Shown here one piece after another: positions 8,957 through 17,632 of a stretch of 64,000 nucleotides of DNA. Under the pieces are notes generated by a model. That model saw only the letters and a list, made by a program, of their open reading frames with translations. It had not been told where the DNA came from and did not search any database. Source of the stretch: Acidobacteriota bacterium (GTDB taxonomy: Bacteria > Acidobacteriota > Blastocatellia > UBA7656); the NCBI GenBank assembly GCA_016201275.1, contig JACQDB010000161.1, positions 1 through 64,000 of the forward strand, in the 5' to 3' direction. The position numbers and the translations under genes were made by a program. Position 1 is the stretch's first letter. Each line of letters opens with the position of its first letter.

Positions 8957-9415
8957 ATGGAAAGAGAGCAAGAGATAGCGAAGTTGGTAAATGTATTGCG
9001 CCGCACATCGCGCATGGCTTTGCAATCGGAATGGACGGGCGGCGCGGCAGACACGGCGGCCTTTTGCGTCGAGCAATACAATCGCGTGTTGGCGCGTTTG
9101 AAAGAACTCGATGGCACGAATGTGGTCATCTTTGAACCGCTGGCGACGGGCAGTTCGTTGACCGTTGCGGCAATGGCCTGCCGACAACTGGCGGCATTTT
9201 ATGAAGACGAAGTGCCGCCGCAGCGAGGGGATCGCAAATGGACGAAAGAGATGCCGTTTTTTGATCCGCGACCCTTCAAAGAGTTCTGGGAAAAATCGGC
9301 GCGTGACATCGAAGACTTCGGCGAATATATACGCGAAAGCATCGAGGAATGGGCGCGTCAACGCCAAGCCAAAAGCGCCGACTCGCCGCCGAACCCTGAA
9401 CATAAACGCGATTGA
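8957..9415 (+). CDS. Small protein of unknown function, paralogue of 7957-8316
   Basis: A 152-residue soluble protein with a very strong ribosome site (AGGAGGTG at about 8946-8953). Residues 1-65 are homologous to the protein at 7957. The C-terminal half differs: it has an aromatic stretch (MPFFDPRPFKEFWEKSARD) and a charged helical tail. No known domain or catalytic motif is recognised. The duplicated N-terminal module beside an ECF sigma factor and a Rieske protein suggests a shared partner. A membrane role is unlikely because there is no hydrophobic segment. Confidence 0.75.
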   Translation: MEREQEIAKLVNVLRRTSRMALQSEWTGGAADTAAFCVEQYNRVLARLKELDGTNVVIFEPLATGSSLTVAAMACRQLAAFYEDEVPPQRGDRKWTKEMPFFDPRPFKEFWEKSARDIEDFGEYIRESIEEWARQRQAKSADSPPNPEHKRD

Positions 9416-9505
9416 AGAGATCACGCGCAGCCTTGCCGTTTAGAAATTCTCGGCAAAATCCGTAACCCCGAAGGGCAAAACCAACAGCGTCCCCGTTGTT
9501 GAAAA

Positions 9506-9545
9506 GCGGTCTCTGACTGTTGGAATTCCAACAGTCAGAGACCGC
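9506..9545. repeat. Perfect 40-bp palindrome without a spacer
   Basis: Bases 9506-9525 are the exact reverse complement of 9526-9545 (centre GGAATTCC; outer ends GCGGTCTCTG and CAGAGACCGC). It lies in the 9416-9769 spacer, where I see no gene. It may be a cruciform-forming element, the terminator of the upstream gene, or a relic related to the GCGGTC/GACCGC hairpins inside element family 2. Confidence 0.9.
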
Positions 9546-9769
9546 CGCTAGAGCAAAAATCTACAAGCCATCGCCTTTGCCAGTAATCGTTGACTGAGGT
9601 ACGTGATCCTTGGAACACACAGTGCAGAGAGAGGCACTATTTCCACAGAATCCCAACAATCAAAGTGAATTTTTGTTGACCAAAAAAAACGATATGATGC
9701 ACACCCGAAGTTCAAATCCAAAAGTAAAAAGGAAATTTAATTGAACCGAAAAACATAGCGATTGTTTCT

Positions 9770-10012
9770 ATGAGTGGCTTGGGTATGTTTGCCAAGCGAT
9801 TCGTCTTTCTTACACTCGTCGTTGCGGCGAGTCTTGTTTGTGGGGGATGTCCTGGCAATCAACCCTGTACCCATTGTGGGTATGCCGCTGGAGCAGATGT
9901 TCTCGTGCAAGCCCCAAATGGCATTCAGTATCGAATCACAGCCAATAGTCGTGGCTGTGCAAGTATCGGTCTTAATGATTGCAATGGACTTCGTTGGAAT
10001 GCTCTCGATTAA
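9770..10012 (+). CDS. Small Cys-rich secreted protein or lipoprotein
   Basis: An 80-residue reading frame with an N-terminal hydrophobic segment (FVFLTLVVAASLVCGG) that looks like a signal peptide, possibly ending at the Cys of VCGGC, which would be an atypical lipobox. The mature part is short and holds five more Cys, suggesting disulfides or metal binding. No domain is recognised. ATG 9785 is an alternative start, and neither start has a clear Shine-Dalgarno sequence. Base composition is more AT-rich than the neighbours, as for the next gene. It could be an orphan gene or spurious. Confidence 0.45.
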   Translation: MSGLGMFAKRFVFLTLVVAASLVCGGCPGNQPCTHCGYAAGADVLVQAPNGIQYRITANSRGCASIGLNDCNGLRWNALD

Positions 10013-10123
10013 AAGACAAAATCCAAAGGCGCACAACAATTCTATTGCCAAACGCATTTTTCCAGCTACCTTGTAGTTGGCAATACTTGTTCATGAAATG
10101 AAAAACCACCTGTGAGGTGAAAC

Positions 10124-11032
10124 ATGAAATCAAGAATGATGATGAAATATGGAAAGGTCGTTTTGACTATGAGTATGGTTATCGGGCTTGTTGTTTTGCT
10201 TGCCATGAAATGGAATCGAACGGCAAAAGGCGAACCATACTCGTTGCAAACCGTGCAGTTTTTGCAGGCAGGCATTGGCGCTCAAGCGCCGTGTCCAACC
10301 AGTAGCAGCAACTATCAAGTGCGGATCAACGGGGCTTTGTATTTTATGCAATGTCGCTCCGGGGTCACAGCAAGCCAAGCGGTTGTTGATAAACTGTCCG
10401 TTCTGGAATACCAAACTTTACCCGGTTCGTGCAATTCGTCAAATTGTTCTCGTTTAACGCGGGCGCAGGTAAAGAGCGTGATAACCGCAACCTTCATGAA
10501 TGTACTGAGCGCTTTGTCCGATGCTCAGATTGACGATATGTCACAAAACAGTTTGCGGGTGTTTCCGAATTATGCTCCCCCTGCCCGTATTGATCAGGTC
10601 AAGCTTATCGGCTCTCATGGAAATATGACCCCTGCTGAATTTGGACAAATGGCGTGGGATATACGCAGTTCGTATTCCTATCTCAGACCAATTGTTCAAA
10701 CGGAAATCGCTGCCTTGATAGACTCCAAGTTGGATATGCTGGCATATGCTTGCCCGGATTGGAATATGTCAACCTACTCACCTTATCAAGTCTATATGTT
10801 GGCGTACTCCTTAGCTCTTGATGACCATTTGGGACTGTCCATCACGGCTCTCAATCAGCGAATGAAAGAGATGGAAACTTATATCTACAACAACTGTAAC
10901 GGGCTGGTGTGTCCGTCCGAAGGCAAATGCGCGTTTGGCACTAACGGGTATATCTATAAAACCCCGGCGAACATCTTCTTCAGTGATGCGGTGCAAACCG
11001 ATTTATTAAACCGAATCAGTGCGCCCAATTAA
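10124..11032 (+). CDS. Hypothetical secreted or membrane-anchored protein
   Basis: A 302-residue protein with one N-terminal hydrophobic helix (VVLTMSMVIGLVVLLAMKW) after a short basic head, so it is exported or anchored. The rest is soluble, moderately helical, and carries eight Cys including CNSSNC and CPSEGKC, suggesting disulfides outside the cytoplasm. No family is recognised. GAGGTG precedes the ATG at good spacing. A strong terminator follows at 11060. Lower GC than the neighbours hints at lateral acquisition together with the small gene upstream. Confidence 0.7.
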   Translation: MKSRMMMKYGKVVLTMSMVIGLVVLLAMKWNRTAKGEPYSLQTVQFLQAGIGAQAPCPTSSSNYQVRINGALYFMQCRSGVTASQAVVDKLSVLEYQTLPGSCNSSNCSRLTRAQVKSVITATFMNVLSALSDAQIDDMSQNSLRVFPNYAPPARIDQVKLIGSHGNMTPAEFGQMAWDIRSSYSYLRPIVQTEIAALIDSKLDMLAYACPDWNMSTYSPYQVYMLAYSLALDDHLGLSITALNQRMKEMETYIYNNCNGLVCPSEGKCAFGTNGYIYKTPANIFFSDAVQTDLLNRISAPN

Positions 11033-11059
11033 AACGCCGCGTCAGCTATCAAGCTCTCT

Positions 11060-11093
11060 AAACCTGGAGGACTTGCAACGGTCCTCCAGGTTT
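11060..11093 (+). terminator. Rho-independent terminator after 10124-11032
   Basis: Perfect 13-bp stem (AAACCTGGAGGAC, 11060-11072, with 11081-11093) and an 8-nt loop, followed by TATTG. It starts 28 bp after the stop codon. The T tract is short but the stem is strong. Confidence 0.8.
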
Positions 11094-11119
11094 ATTGGTG
11101 TTGCGATAAATAATGCCCA

Positions 11120-11184
11120 TATAGCGAATTTCATTTGTCCGCGACCGCCTCTCAACAAATCGCACACCTCTGCAAGCCGCTATA
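11120..11184. repeat. Palindromic element family 2, copy A (short form)
   Basis: A 65-bp element starting TATAGCGAATTTCATTTG and ending TGCAAGCCGCTATA. It matches the ends of the longer copies at 16178-16276 and 42899-42994 but lacks the internal hairpin. The junction falls at a short GACC repeat, so it looks like an internal deletion of the full form. It is located upstream of the M14 peptidase gene. Confidence 0.8.
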
Positions 11185-11256
11185 TTCTTTTCAATACCCG
11201 CCTTTTCTTTTAGTATCTTTGCTGGTCAATTCAAAATCACAGGTGAATCTTTCAAC

Positions 11257-14190
11257 ATGAAATTAAAATCGTTGTTGCTGCTCTTTCTCATCGCAAGTTG
11301 CTTTTCGATCACCGCCACGGCGCAGGGAAAATTTGAATTTTATGCGCGTGGGCCGTATCGGGAAAACGTGCCGCGTCCGGCGGCCATCACCGGCTATGAA
11401 CCCGGACAATTTCAAACTTCGCATGGGCAAATCGTCCGCGTCATTGAAAAAATTGCTGAAGCCGCGCCCGACCGCGTTCGCCTCCTCGAAAACGGCGAGA
11501 CCTGGGAACATCGCAAACTTTATTTAGCCATCGTCTCCGCGCCGGAAAATTTAGCCCACCTCGATGACATCAAAGCCAGCATCGCCAAACTCGCAGAGCC
11601 GCGAAAAACCAGCGACGCCGAAGCCAATCAAATCGCCGCCAACGCGCCGGTCATCGTCTGGCTCAACTACGGCATACACGGCAACGAATCGGCCAGCTAT
11701 GAAGCCGTGCAACAGGTGTTGTATCAACTAGCGGCCTCGAACGAACCGCGCACCCTTGAAATTTTGCAACACGCCGTCATCGTCATCAACGTCATGCACA
11801 ACCCGGACGGCCACGAACGCTTTGCGGCGTGGGAAAATTCCGTCGCCATTGGTAACGCGGAAAATTTCAGCATCGAACATTTCGAGCCGTATCAAATTTA
11901 CGGACGCGGGAATCATTATCGCTTCGATATGAACCGCGATATGCTGGCCTTTACACAGCCCGAAAATATCGCCGTTGTTCAGGCCCTGCGCGATTGGCAT
12001 CCGCAGGTTTTCGTTGACCATCACGGCCAGGTCTCCAACTATTTCTTCCCGCCGGTTGCCGATCCGGTGAATAAAAATTTGCCCGAAAGGTCAAAGTTCT
12101 GGTTCGACAAATTCGGGCGCGGCAATGCAGCGGCCTTCGATCAATATGGCTGGAATTATTATTCGCGCCACGTCTTCGATTTGTACTATGCGGGCTATCA
12201 AGATTCGTGGGCGTCTTTGAACGGCGCAATCGGCATGACTTATGAAACCGACGCCGGGGGGCCGCGTTCCCTCAATAGCAAACTTGATGACGAGACCATC
12301 TTGACCTTTCGCCAAGGCATCGCCAAACACTTCACCGCTTCGCTGGCCACGCTGGCCACTGCTGTTGATAATCGGGAAGCGCGACTCAAAGATTATTACG
12401 CTTTCTTCAAATCGGGCATGGACGAAGGCAAAACCGGAGCGATGAAGCGCGTCGTTTTGCTGCCCGGCAAAGACCCTTCGCGCACCGCCGCGCTGGTTCG
12501 CAATCTGGTGCTGGAAGGCATTGAAGTAAACGTAGCGCGTGAAGCCTTCAAATCCGCTTCGGCGCATGATTATGTTGCCGGTAAAGTCGCGGCGAAAGAT
12601 TTTCCGGCGGGCGCTTACCTCATAGATTTTAATCAGCCGAACAAGCGCCTGGCGAAAGCGCATCTGGAACCGAATCCCGAACTCGATAAAGATTTTGCCA
12701 AACGCGAACTCGAACGCCGTGAACGCAACGACAAGCGCGGCAAAAATGTCAACAAAGAAGGCTACGAATTTTATGACATCACGGCTTGGTCTTTGCCTTT
12801 GGCCTTCGGCGTTGAAGCGTACTGGACGGAAGACGCGCCCACCGTGAAAGGCGCGTCGGTGAATCTTACCGATGTGATCACCATTTCGGGGCCGAATAAA
12901 TATTTCGGCGCGTTGCTGAGTGCGGCGGACGCGCAGCCCTTGTCGGGGCTCGGCGGCGGCGTCGAAGGCGGGCGCGCCAACACCGCTTACGTCATTCCTT
13001 ACGGCACCGACGCGGCGACAAAATTATTAATCCATCTGCTCGATGAAGGATTCAAAATTGCCGTGACGACCCGACAGATGAACGCCGGTGGGCGCAATTG
13101 GCCAGCGGGAACTTTGATTGTGCGAACCCATCGCAATCTCGAAAGCTTGCACGACCGCATAGCCAAACTCGCCAGCGAAACCGGCGCACGAGTTTATGCA
13201 GTGAATTCGGCGTACAGCGAAGAAGGCGACACCGGGTTGGGTTCGGAAAATATCGAAAGTTTGAAAGCGCCGAAAGTCGCAGTGGTGTGGGATGAAGGCA
13301 CCAGCCCTACCAGTTACGGCGCTCTATGGTACACCTTCGAGCGCGGCTATGGTTTGAAGTTTACGCCCGTCAACATAGAGGTTTTGAAATTCATCAACCT
13401 GTCGCCTTTCAACGTCATCATTTTTCCAGACGGCAGCGGCGGCGCGTATCAAAGCGCGTTAGGCAAAGATGGCATAGAGAAATTGAAAGGCTGGGTGAAC
13501 GGCGGCGGCGTGTTGATCGGCTTGGGCGGCGCGGCGGCGATGTTCACCAATAAAGACGTGGCTTTCTCAACCGCAACACTGGTCGGCAGCGAAGGCGATA
13601 CTGCGCCAACGGCTGCGCCTGCGCCTGCGCCAACGCCGCCAGTTTCTACGTCGGCTCAAGCGTCAACGCCGACTCAACCAACGCCCGCCTCCAGCAATGC
13701 ACAGCCCTCTTCCGCGACGAAAAAATCGTCGTCAGGCGCGAAAGAAAAGACCAAAGAAAAAAATGTTGAGGTGAGCAACGCGCCGACAGCGAAGGCCGAA
13801 GAAAAACCGGTGGCGAAAAAGAAGCCTACGGAACCCCTAGCACTGCCGGGCGCAGCGTTTTTGACGAAGATTAATCGCGACCACTTTTTAGCTTATGGTT
13901 ACGACGCCGATTCGTTGGTGGTGTTATTGACCGGCGATACCTTTTTGCGGCCCTCGAAGAATGGCGCGAACGTCGTCACCTTTGCTGACAGCGGCCAATT
14001 GACGGTAGCCGGATTTACCTGGCCGGATAACACGGAAGAATTGCTGCGCGGCGATGCCTATTTGATAGACGAACCGACAGGGCGCGGCCACGTCATACTG
14101 TTTGCCGAAGACCCGAACTTCCGTCTCTTGTGGCGCACCGCACAGCCGATGTTTATGAACGCGGTATTGCTCGCGCCTTCGCTGAGGTAA
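11257..14190 (+). CDS. M14 family zinc carboxypeptidase-like protein, exported
   Basis: A 977-residue exported metallopeptidase. The signal peptide covers residues 1-22 (ends ATAQG). The M14 catalytic domain spans about 40-360: zinc ligands H141-x-x-E144 (GIHGNES), NPDGHER near 182-188, and a histidine in VDHHGQ (255-256). A middle region of about 390-780 includes a glutamine-amidotransferase-like fold, typical of large acidobacterial M14 proteins. A Pro/Ala/Ser then Lys-rich low-complexity insert lies at about 785-870. It probably degrades peptides in the periplasm or outside the cell. It stands alone, with element family 2 copy A upstream. Confidence 0.9.
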   Translation: MKLKSLLLLFLIASCFSITATAQGKFEFYARGPYRENVPRPAAITGYEPGQFQTSHGQIVRVIEKIAEAAPDRVRLLENGETWEHRKLYLAIVSAPENLAHLDDIKASIAKLAEPRKTSDAEANQIAANAPVIVWLNYGIHGNESASYEAVQQVLYQLAASNEPRTLEILQHAVIVINVMHNPDGHERFAAWENSVAIGNAENFSIEHFEPYQIYGRGNHYRFDMNRDMLAFTQPENIAVVQALRDWHPQVFVDHHGQVSNYFFPPVADPVNKNLPERSKFWFDKFGRGNAAAFDQYGWNYYSRHVFDLYYAGYQDSWASLNGAIGMTYETDAGGPRSLNSKLDDETILTFRQGIAKHFTASLATLATAVDNREARLKDYYAFFKSGMDEGKTGAMKRVVLLPGKDPSRTAALVRNLVLEGIEVNVAREAFKSASAHDYVAGKVAAKDFPAGAYLIDFNQPNKRLAKAHLEPNPELDKDFAKRELERRERNDKRGKNVNKEGYEFYDITAWSLPLAFGVEAYWTEDAPTVKGASVNLTDVITISGPNKYFGALLSAADAQPLSGLGGGVEGGRANTAYVIPYGTDAATKLLIHLLDEGFKIAVTTRQMNAGGRNWPAGTLIVRTHRNLESLHDRIAKLASETGARVYAVNSAYSEEGDTGLGSENIESLKAPKVAVVWDEGTSPTSYGALWYTFERGYGLKFTPVNIEVLKFINLSPFNVIIFPDGSGGAYQSALGKDGIEKLKGWVNGGGVLIGLGGAAAMFTNKDVAFSTATLVGSEGDTAPTAAPAPAPTPPVSTSAQASTPTQPTPASSNAQPSSATKKSSSGAKEKTKEKNVEVSNAPTAKAEEKPVAKKKPTEPLALPGAAFLTKINRDHFLAYGYDADSLVVLLTGDTFLRPSKNGANVVTFADSGQLTVAGFTWPDNTEELLRGDAYLIDEPTGRGHVILFAEDPNFRLLWRTAQPMFMNAVLLAPSLR

Positions 14191-14349
14191 GCAGCAACCA
14201 AGAGATGCCTTCACTACCAAGCACACCAGACACACGAAACCAAAAAAGCGCGCCATCACCTGCGTATGCTTGGCGTTCTTCGTGGTTGAAAAACTGATGA
14301 TATTTTCAATGCGAAAAAAGCATCTGGCACTAATTGCCAAGGAGTCATC

Positions 14350-14679
14350 GTGAATATATCCGACATCCCGTTCAGCGTGATCGCCTGGTCAACAGTCGCC
14401 CCAACCGAACACCCGGGCGAAACAGGTGTGGCTTACTGGCGCACCCAAAACTTCGGCGACATCCGCGTTCGTATGGTTGAGTACACGCCCGGCTACCTCG
14501 CCGATCATTGGTGCAGCAAAGGCCACATACTTCTTTGCCTCGAAGGCGAACTCCACATCGAACTCGAAACGGATAGGCGATTCACCCTCGCCGCAGGCAT
14601 GAGCTATCACGTCGCAGACAACACCGCAGCGCATCGCTCGCACACAGAGGTCGGTGCCAAATTGTTCATCGTTGATTGA
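14350..14679 (+). CDS. DHCW-motif cupin-fold protein
   Basis: A 109-residue single-domain cupin. It contains DHWCSKGHILLCLEGEL at about residues 54-70, the hallmark of the small DHCW-motif cupin family, and a second cupin strand (GMSYHVADN, AAHRSHTE) with likely metal-ligand histidines. The enzyme activity of the family is unknown to me. The start is GTG 14350 with AGGAG five bases upstream. The spacer before it (14191-14349) carries a degraded inverted repeat of the ACCACGAAGA type. It is a single-gene unit. Confidence 0.85.
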   Translation: MNISDIPFSVIAWSTVAPTEHPGETGVAYWRTQNFGDIRVRMVEYTPGYLADHWCSKGHILLCLEGELHIELETDRRFTLAAGMSYHVADNTAAHRSHTEVGAKLFIVD

Positions 14680-14746
14680 AGCAGGTGATTAAATCGAACC
14701 TTGAAAGATGGGTACAGCGAGCCAGAGGTTGGCGCGAGGGATAAAC

Positions 14747-14783
14747 CTTCAGCTTGCTGGATTATCGCACCAGCAAGCTGAAG
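14747..14783. terminator. 14-bp stem hairpin between convergent genes
   Basis: CTTCAGCTTGCTGG (14747-14760) pairs perfectly with 14770-14783 around a 9-nt loop. It lies between the convergent cupin and phosphatase genes. There is no T run on either side, so it may be a bidirectional transcription barrier or an mRNA 3'-end stabiliser. Confidence 0.6.
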
Positions 14784-14829
14784 CTCTGAACCTTTCCCCG
14801 GTTGGGCTGCCATAAAAAGCGTGGAGTTA

Positions 14830-15432
14830 TCAATTAGCAATCTGCACTTGATGGCTCATCGCTTTTTGCGATTCGCCTGCAGGGGTCTGTTTCTCGCGGC
14901 TCAATTTTTTGTAGTAGTCCGAGATGTATCGCTTCATGCCAAACTGCACCCAACTCATGCCGTATTTTTCCGCTTCGGCTTTGGCTTGCGCGGCGGTTTG
15001 GCTTTCTTGACTCATGCGATAACAGGCGATGACGACACCGGTTCTATCGGCTCCGTGTTGGCAATGGACAAAGACCACACCGTTTTCAGGATTGTTGATA
15101 ATCGCTAAGGCCTGGGTGATTTGCTCATCGCTTGGACGACTCAACCCGCCCATTGGCAGAGCGAAATAATTCAAGCCCAAGGCTTGCGCTTCGCGTTGTT
15201 CGGCCTGGGTGTTTTCATCTTCGCCGCGCAGGTTCAGTATGCTCTTGACGCCTAGTGCGGCCAATTTTTTCAGGCCGTCTTTTTTCGGTTGTGCGCCGCG
15301 ATAGAGGCGTTCGTTGACCTGATGAAAATTCGGCAACTCCGCATAGCGCGGCTCGGTTTGTGAAAAGGCGTTGATAGACAACAGCGCCATCACCACAGCG
15401 ATGACGCTGAATTTCGGAAGAAAAAATTTCAT
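14830..15432 (-). CDS. Exported dual-specificity/tyrosine phosphatase (first of tandem pair)
   Basis: A 200-residue protein with a signal peptide (MKFFLPKFSVIAVVMALLSINAF), so it acts in the periplasm or beyond. The phosphatase P-loop HCQHGADRTG gives nucleophile C124 and R130 in the C-x5-R pattern of cysteine-dependent phosphatases (DSP/PTP-like fold). The phrase LYRGAQPK is typical of DSP proteins resembling the plant-type atypical phosphatases. It is the downstream partner of a homologous gene at 15487, 54 bp away on the same strand. The substrate is unknown; phosphoproteins, inositol phosphates and polyphosphates are options. Confidence 0.87.
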   Translation of the reverse strand: MKFFLPKFSVIAVVMALLSINAFSQTEPRYAELPNFHQVNERLYRGAQPKKDGLKKLAALGVKSILNLRGEDENTQAEQREAQALGLNYFALPMGGLSRPSDEQITQALAIINNPENGVVFVHCQHGADRTGVVIACYRMSQESQTAAQAKAEAEKYGMSWVQFGMKRYISDYYKKLSREKQTPAGESQKAMSHQVQIAN

Positions 15433-15486
15433 GGCTTTCCCTCAATTCAGATTAGCGGTTGCGGTCAAAGTTAGCGGCGGCGAGTT

Positions 15487-16062
15487 TTACTTGGAACTGC
15501 CATTGACGGTGGTTGCGCCGACAGCGCTGTGAGCATGGTAATCCAGCACATAATCTTTCAACGCGCCATGTCCGAAGCCGTAGCCGAAATCAAATTGCTT
15601 CATTTCGTCATAAGCTTTGGCGGCGTCCCAGCCGTCTTTTTCCATGCGATACACTGCCGTGATTAAACCGGTGCGATGGCGACCGCCTTTGCAATGCACG
15701 AAGACCGGTTGATTGGCCGGGTCATTGACGATTTGCAGAACCTTTTGCACCTGTTCGTCGGTCGGGCGTTCATCGTCTTTCATGCCGACCTGAACATATT
15801 TCATGCCAGCGGCTTCGACCAGTTGGCCTTCTTTGGAACTTCGCATTTGCAAATCAATAACGGTTTTCACGCCCATTGCGGCGAGGTCTTGATAGTCGGA
15901 ATCTTTGGGCTGGGCACCACGGAAATAGTTCTGATTAATGAAGCCGAAGTTTTTAATTTTGGTTTTGAAATACGGCTGTTTCTCCTGAGCGATTGAGGTC
16001 AACGCCAACGCCAGAAGTACCATAGCGGTTGCTACGAATGAAAATTTTTTTACCACACGCAT
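15487..16062 (-). CDS. Exported dual-specificity/tyrosine phosphatase (second of tandem pair)
   Basis: A 191-residue paralogue of the neighbouring phosphatase, with signal peptide (residues 1-26) and P-loop HCKGGRHRTG, nucleophile C124 and R130 at the same positions as in its neighbour. ATG 16062 is chosen because AAGGAG lies six bases before it; a GTG at 16068 is possible. The two genes share order and spacing typical of tandem duplication followed by divergence. The C-terminal tail beyond residue 165 differs between them, so substrate choice may differ. Confidence 0.87.
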   Translation of the reverse strand: MRVVKKFSFVATAMVLLALALTSIAQEKQPYFKTKIKNFGFINQNYFRGAQPKDSDYQDLAAMGVKTVIDLQMRSSKEGQLVEAAGMKYVQVGMKDDERPTDEQVQKVLQIVNDPANQPVFVHCKGGRHRTGLITAVYRMEKDGWDAAKAYDEMKQFDFGYGFGHGALKDYVLDYHAHSAVGATTVNGSSK

Positions 16063-16177
16063 ACACACTCCTTACTTCTCTATCTTAGTTTTGTTGTGAA
16101 TCTCTGCCTAATGATTTTAGGGGATTGCGATATTTATGATACCTTTCAAAATGAAAAAGTTGCAATCGTAAATTTAT

Positions 16178-16276
16178 TATAGCGGCTTGCAGAGATGTGC
16201 GATGGATTGAGAGGCGGTCTGTGACCGCTTCTCAACTAGAGGTGTCGTGGGTCGCGGGCAAATGAAATTCGCTATA
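16178..16276. repeat. Palindromic element family 2, copy B (inverted)
   Basis: A 99-bp element with TATAGCGG and CGCTATA ends, in the opposite orientation to copies A and C. It contains an internal hairpin (GAGAGGCGGTC with GACCGCTTCTC). It fills the divergent spacer between the phosphatase pair and hemF, ending 37 bp before hemF. Confidence 0.82.
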
Positions 16277-16313
16277 AGGATTTCTTGCTTTCGGCCAGGC
16301 TGTAGAAAGGAAA

Positions 16314-17261
16314 ATGGATATGCAAACCCAAGCCCTTTTGAAAGACCGCGCCAGAGATTTTTTCGCGTTGCTACAAGATGAAATCTGCGCGGCACTAGAG
16401 GCGTTGGACGGTGCGGCGCAGTTCCGCGAAGACCTCTGGCAACGCGAAGGCGGCGGCGGACGCACCCGCGTCATCGAAGACGGCGCGCTGTTTGAAAAAG
16501 GCGGCGTCAATTTTTCAGCCGTGCATGGCAACTTTGACGAAGCCTTTGCCGAGCGTATGCCGATAGGCAGCGGCACGGAGTTTTTTGCCACCGGGGTTTC
16601 CCTGGTACTGCATCCCTTGAATCCTATGGTGCCGACCGTTCACGCCAACTTCCGCTACCTTGAAAGAGGCTCTGGTGGCTGGTTTGGTGGCGGCAGCGAC
16701 TTGACGCCGTATTATCCGGACCGCGAAGACGCGGTGCATTTTCATCACACCTTGAAAGCCGTTTGTGACCGCTTCGACCCCGCTTATTATCCGCGCTTCA
16801 AAAAATGGTGCGATGAATATTTCTATCTCCAACACCGCGACGAAGCCAGAGGCATCGGCGGTATCTTCTTCGACTATTTACCCGGCCAAGGCCATTCAGA
16901 AGCGGCAAACGCAATAAGCAAAATCGAAGAAGTGTTCGCCTTCGTGCAGAGCGCGGGGCGCGCTTTTCTGCCTGCCTATCTGCCGATTGTCGAACGGCGG
17001 CGCGGCGAAAGCTACACCGAACGCGAACGCGAATTTCAATTGATTCGGCGCGGACGTTATGTGGAATTCAATCTGGTCTATGATCGCGGCACCACCTTCG
17101 GGCTGGAGACTCGCGGACGCACGGAATCCATATTGATGTCTTTGCCGCCGCTGGTGCGCTGGGTTTACGATTACCGCCCAGAGCCGCACAGCCGCGAAGC
17201 CCTAGCTTGGGAATTTTTCAAAGCGCAGGACTGGCTGGGCAAGCAGGGTGCGGACGCTTGA
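16314..17261 (+). CDS. hemF: Oxygen-dependent coproporphyrinogen-III oxidase
   Basis: Converts coproporphyrinogen III to protoporphyrinogen IX by two oxidative decarboxylations, using O2, in haem synthesis. The 315-residue length is normal. Family signatures are seen at [31 protein letters not shown], and near the C-terminus [16 protein letters not shown]. It is cytosolic. ATG 16314 follows AAAGGA; ATG 16320 is an alternative with better spacing. No other haem gene is adjacent. Presence of this enzyme rather than only HemN implies aerobic growth. Identification is firm. Confidence 0.97.
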   Translation: MDMQTQALLKDRARDFFALLQDEICAALEALDGAAQFREDLWQREGGGGRTRVIEDGALFEKGGVNFSAVHGNFDEAFAERMPIGSGTEFFATGVSLVLHPLNPMVPTVHANFRYLERGSGGWFGGGSDLTPYYPDREDAVHFHHTLKAVCDRFDPAYYPRFKKWCDEYFYLQHRDEARGIGGIFFDYLPGQGHSEAANAISKIEEVFAFVQSAGRAFLPAYLPIVERRRGESYTEREREFQLIRRGRYVEFNLVYDRGTTFGLETRGRTESILMSLPPLVRWVYDYRPEPHSREALAWEFFKAQDWLGKQGADA

Positions 17262-17332
17262 TAAAAAATTCTTATCCGCTTGCGACGGCAACCGCTCATT
17301 CAGGTGCATAAATTCAGCAACGGAGATTGACC

Positions 17333-17629
17333 ATGGCTTTAGTGATTGATTCGGCTCGCAACGAAGTGCGCGCTCTGGAACAGGTGACAAACTGGCGCGG
17401 CAAACAGGTATTGGAAATCGGTTGCGGCAACGGGCGATTGAGCTTGCGCCTGGCGCGACTGGGCGCATACGTTCAGGCCGTTGACCCGGACGCCAGACAA
17501 ATTCGCGACGCGCAAGAAGCGTTGCCGAAGCACTTGTCGCGGCGAGTTCAATATATGGTCGGCAATGGCGAGCAGTTGGCTTTTCCATCCAACCGCTTCG
17601 ACCTTGTAGTATTTTCGTGGGTGCTGTGA
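17333..17629 (+). CDS. Class I SAM methyltransferase, N-terminal part ending at in-frame TGA
   Basis: A 98-residue segment that holds the SAM-binding half of a Rossmann-fold methyltransferase: motif I VLEIGCGNGRLSLRLA, an acidic residue at AVDPD, and strand LVVFSWVL at its end. A good ribosome site (GGAG, 17322-17325) precedes ATG 17333. The frame stops at TGA 17627-17629, followed at once by TGA 17630-17632, and then continues in the same frame as the C-terminal part. Alone it lacks the last strands of the fold, so either the gene is broken, or the two TGA codons are read through, or two polypeptides assemble. Confidence 0.75.
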   Translation: MALVIDSARNEVRALEQVTNWRGKQVLEIGCGNGRLSLRLARLGAYVQAVDPDARQIRDAQEALPKHLSRRVQYMVGNGEQLAFPSNRFDLVVFSWVL

Positions 17630-17632
17630 TGA

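Noticed and set aside
11019-11213. Short frames sharing the phrase ANFICPRP at 11.1, 16.2-16.4 and 42.8-43.0 kb
   Set aside because: The shared peptide is a translation of palindromic element family 2, not a conserved protein.
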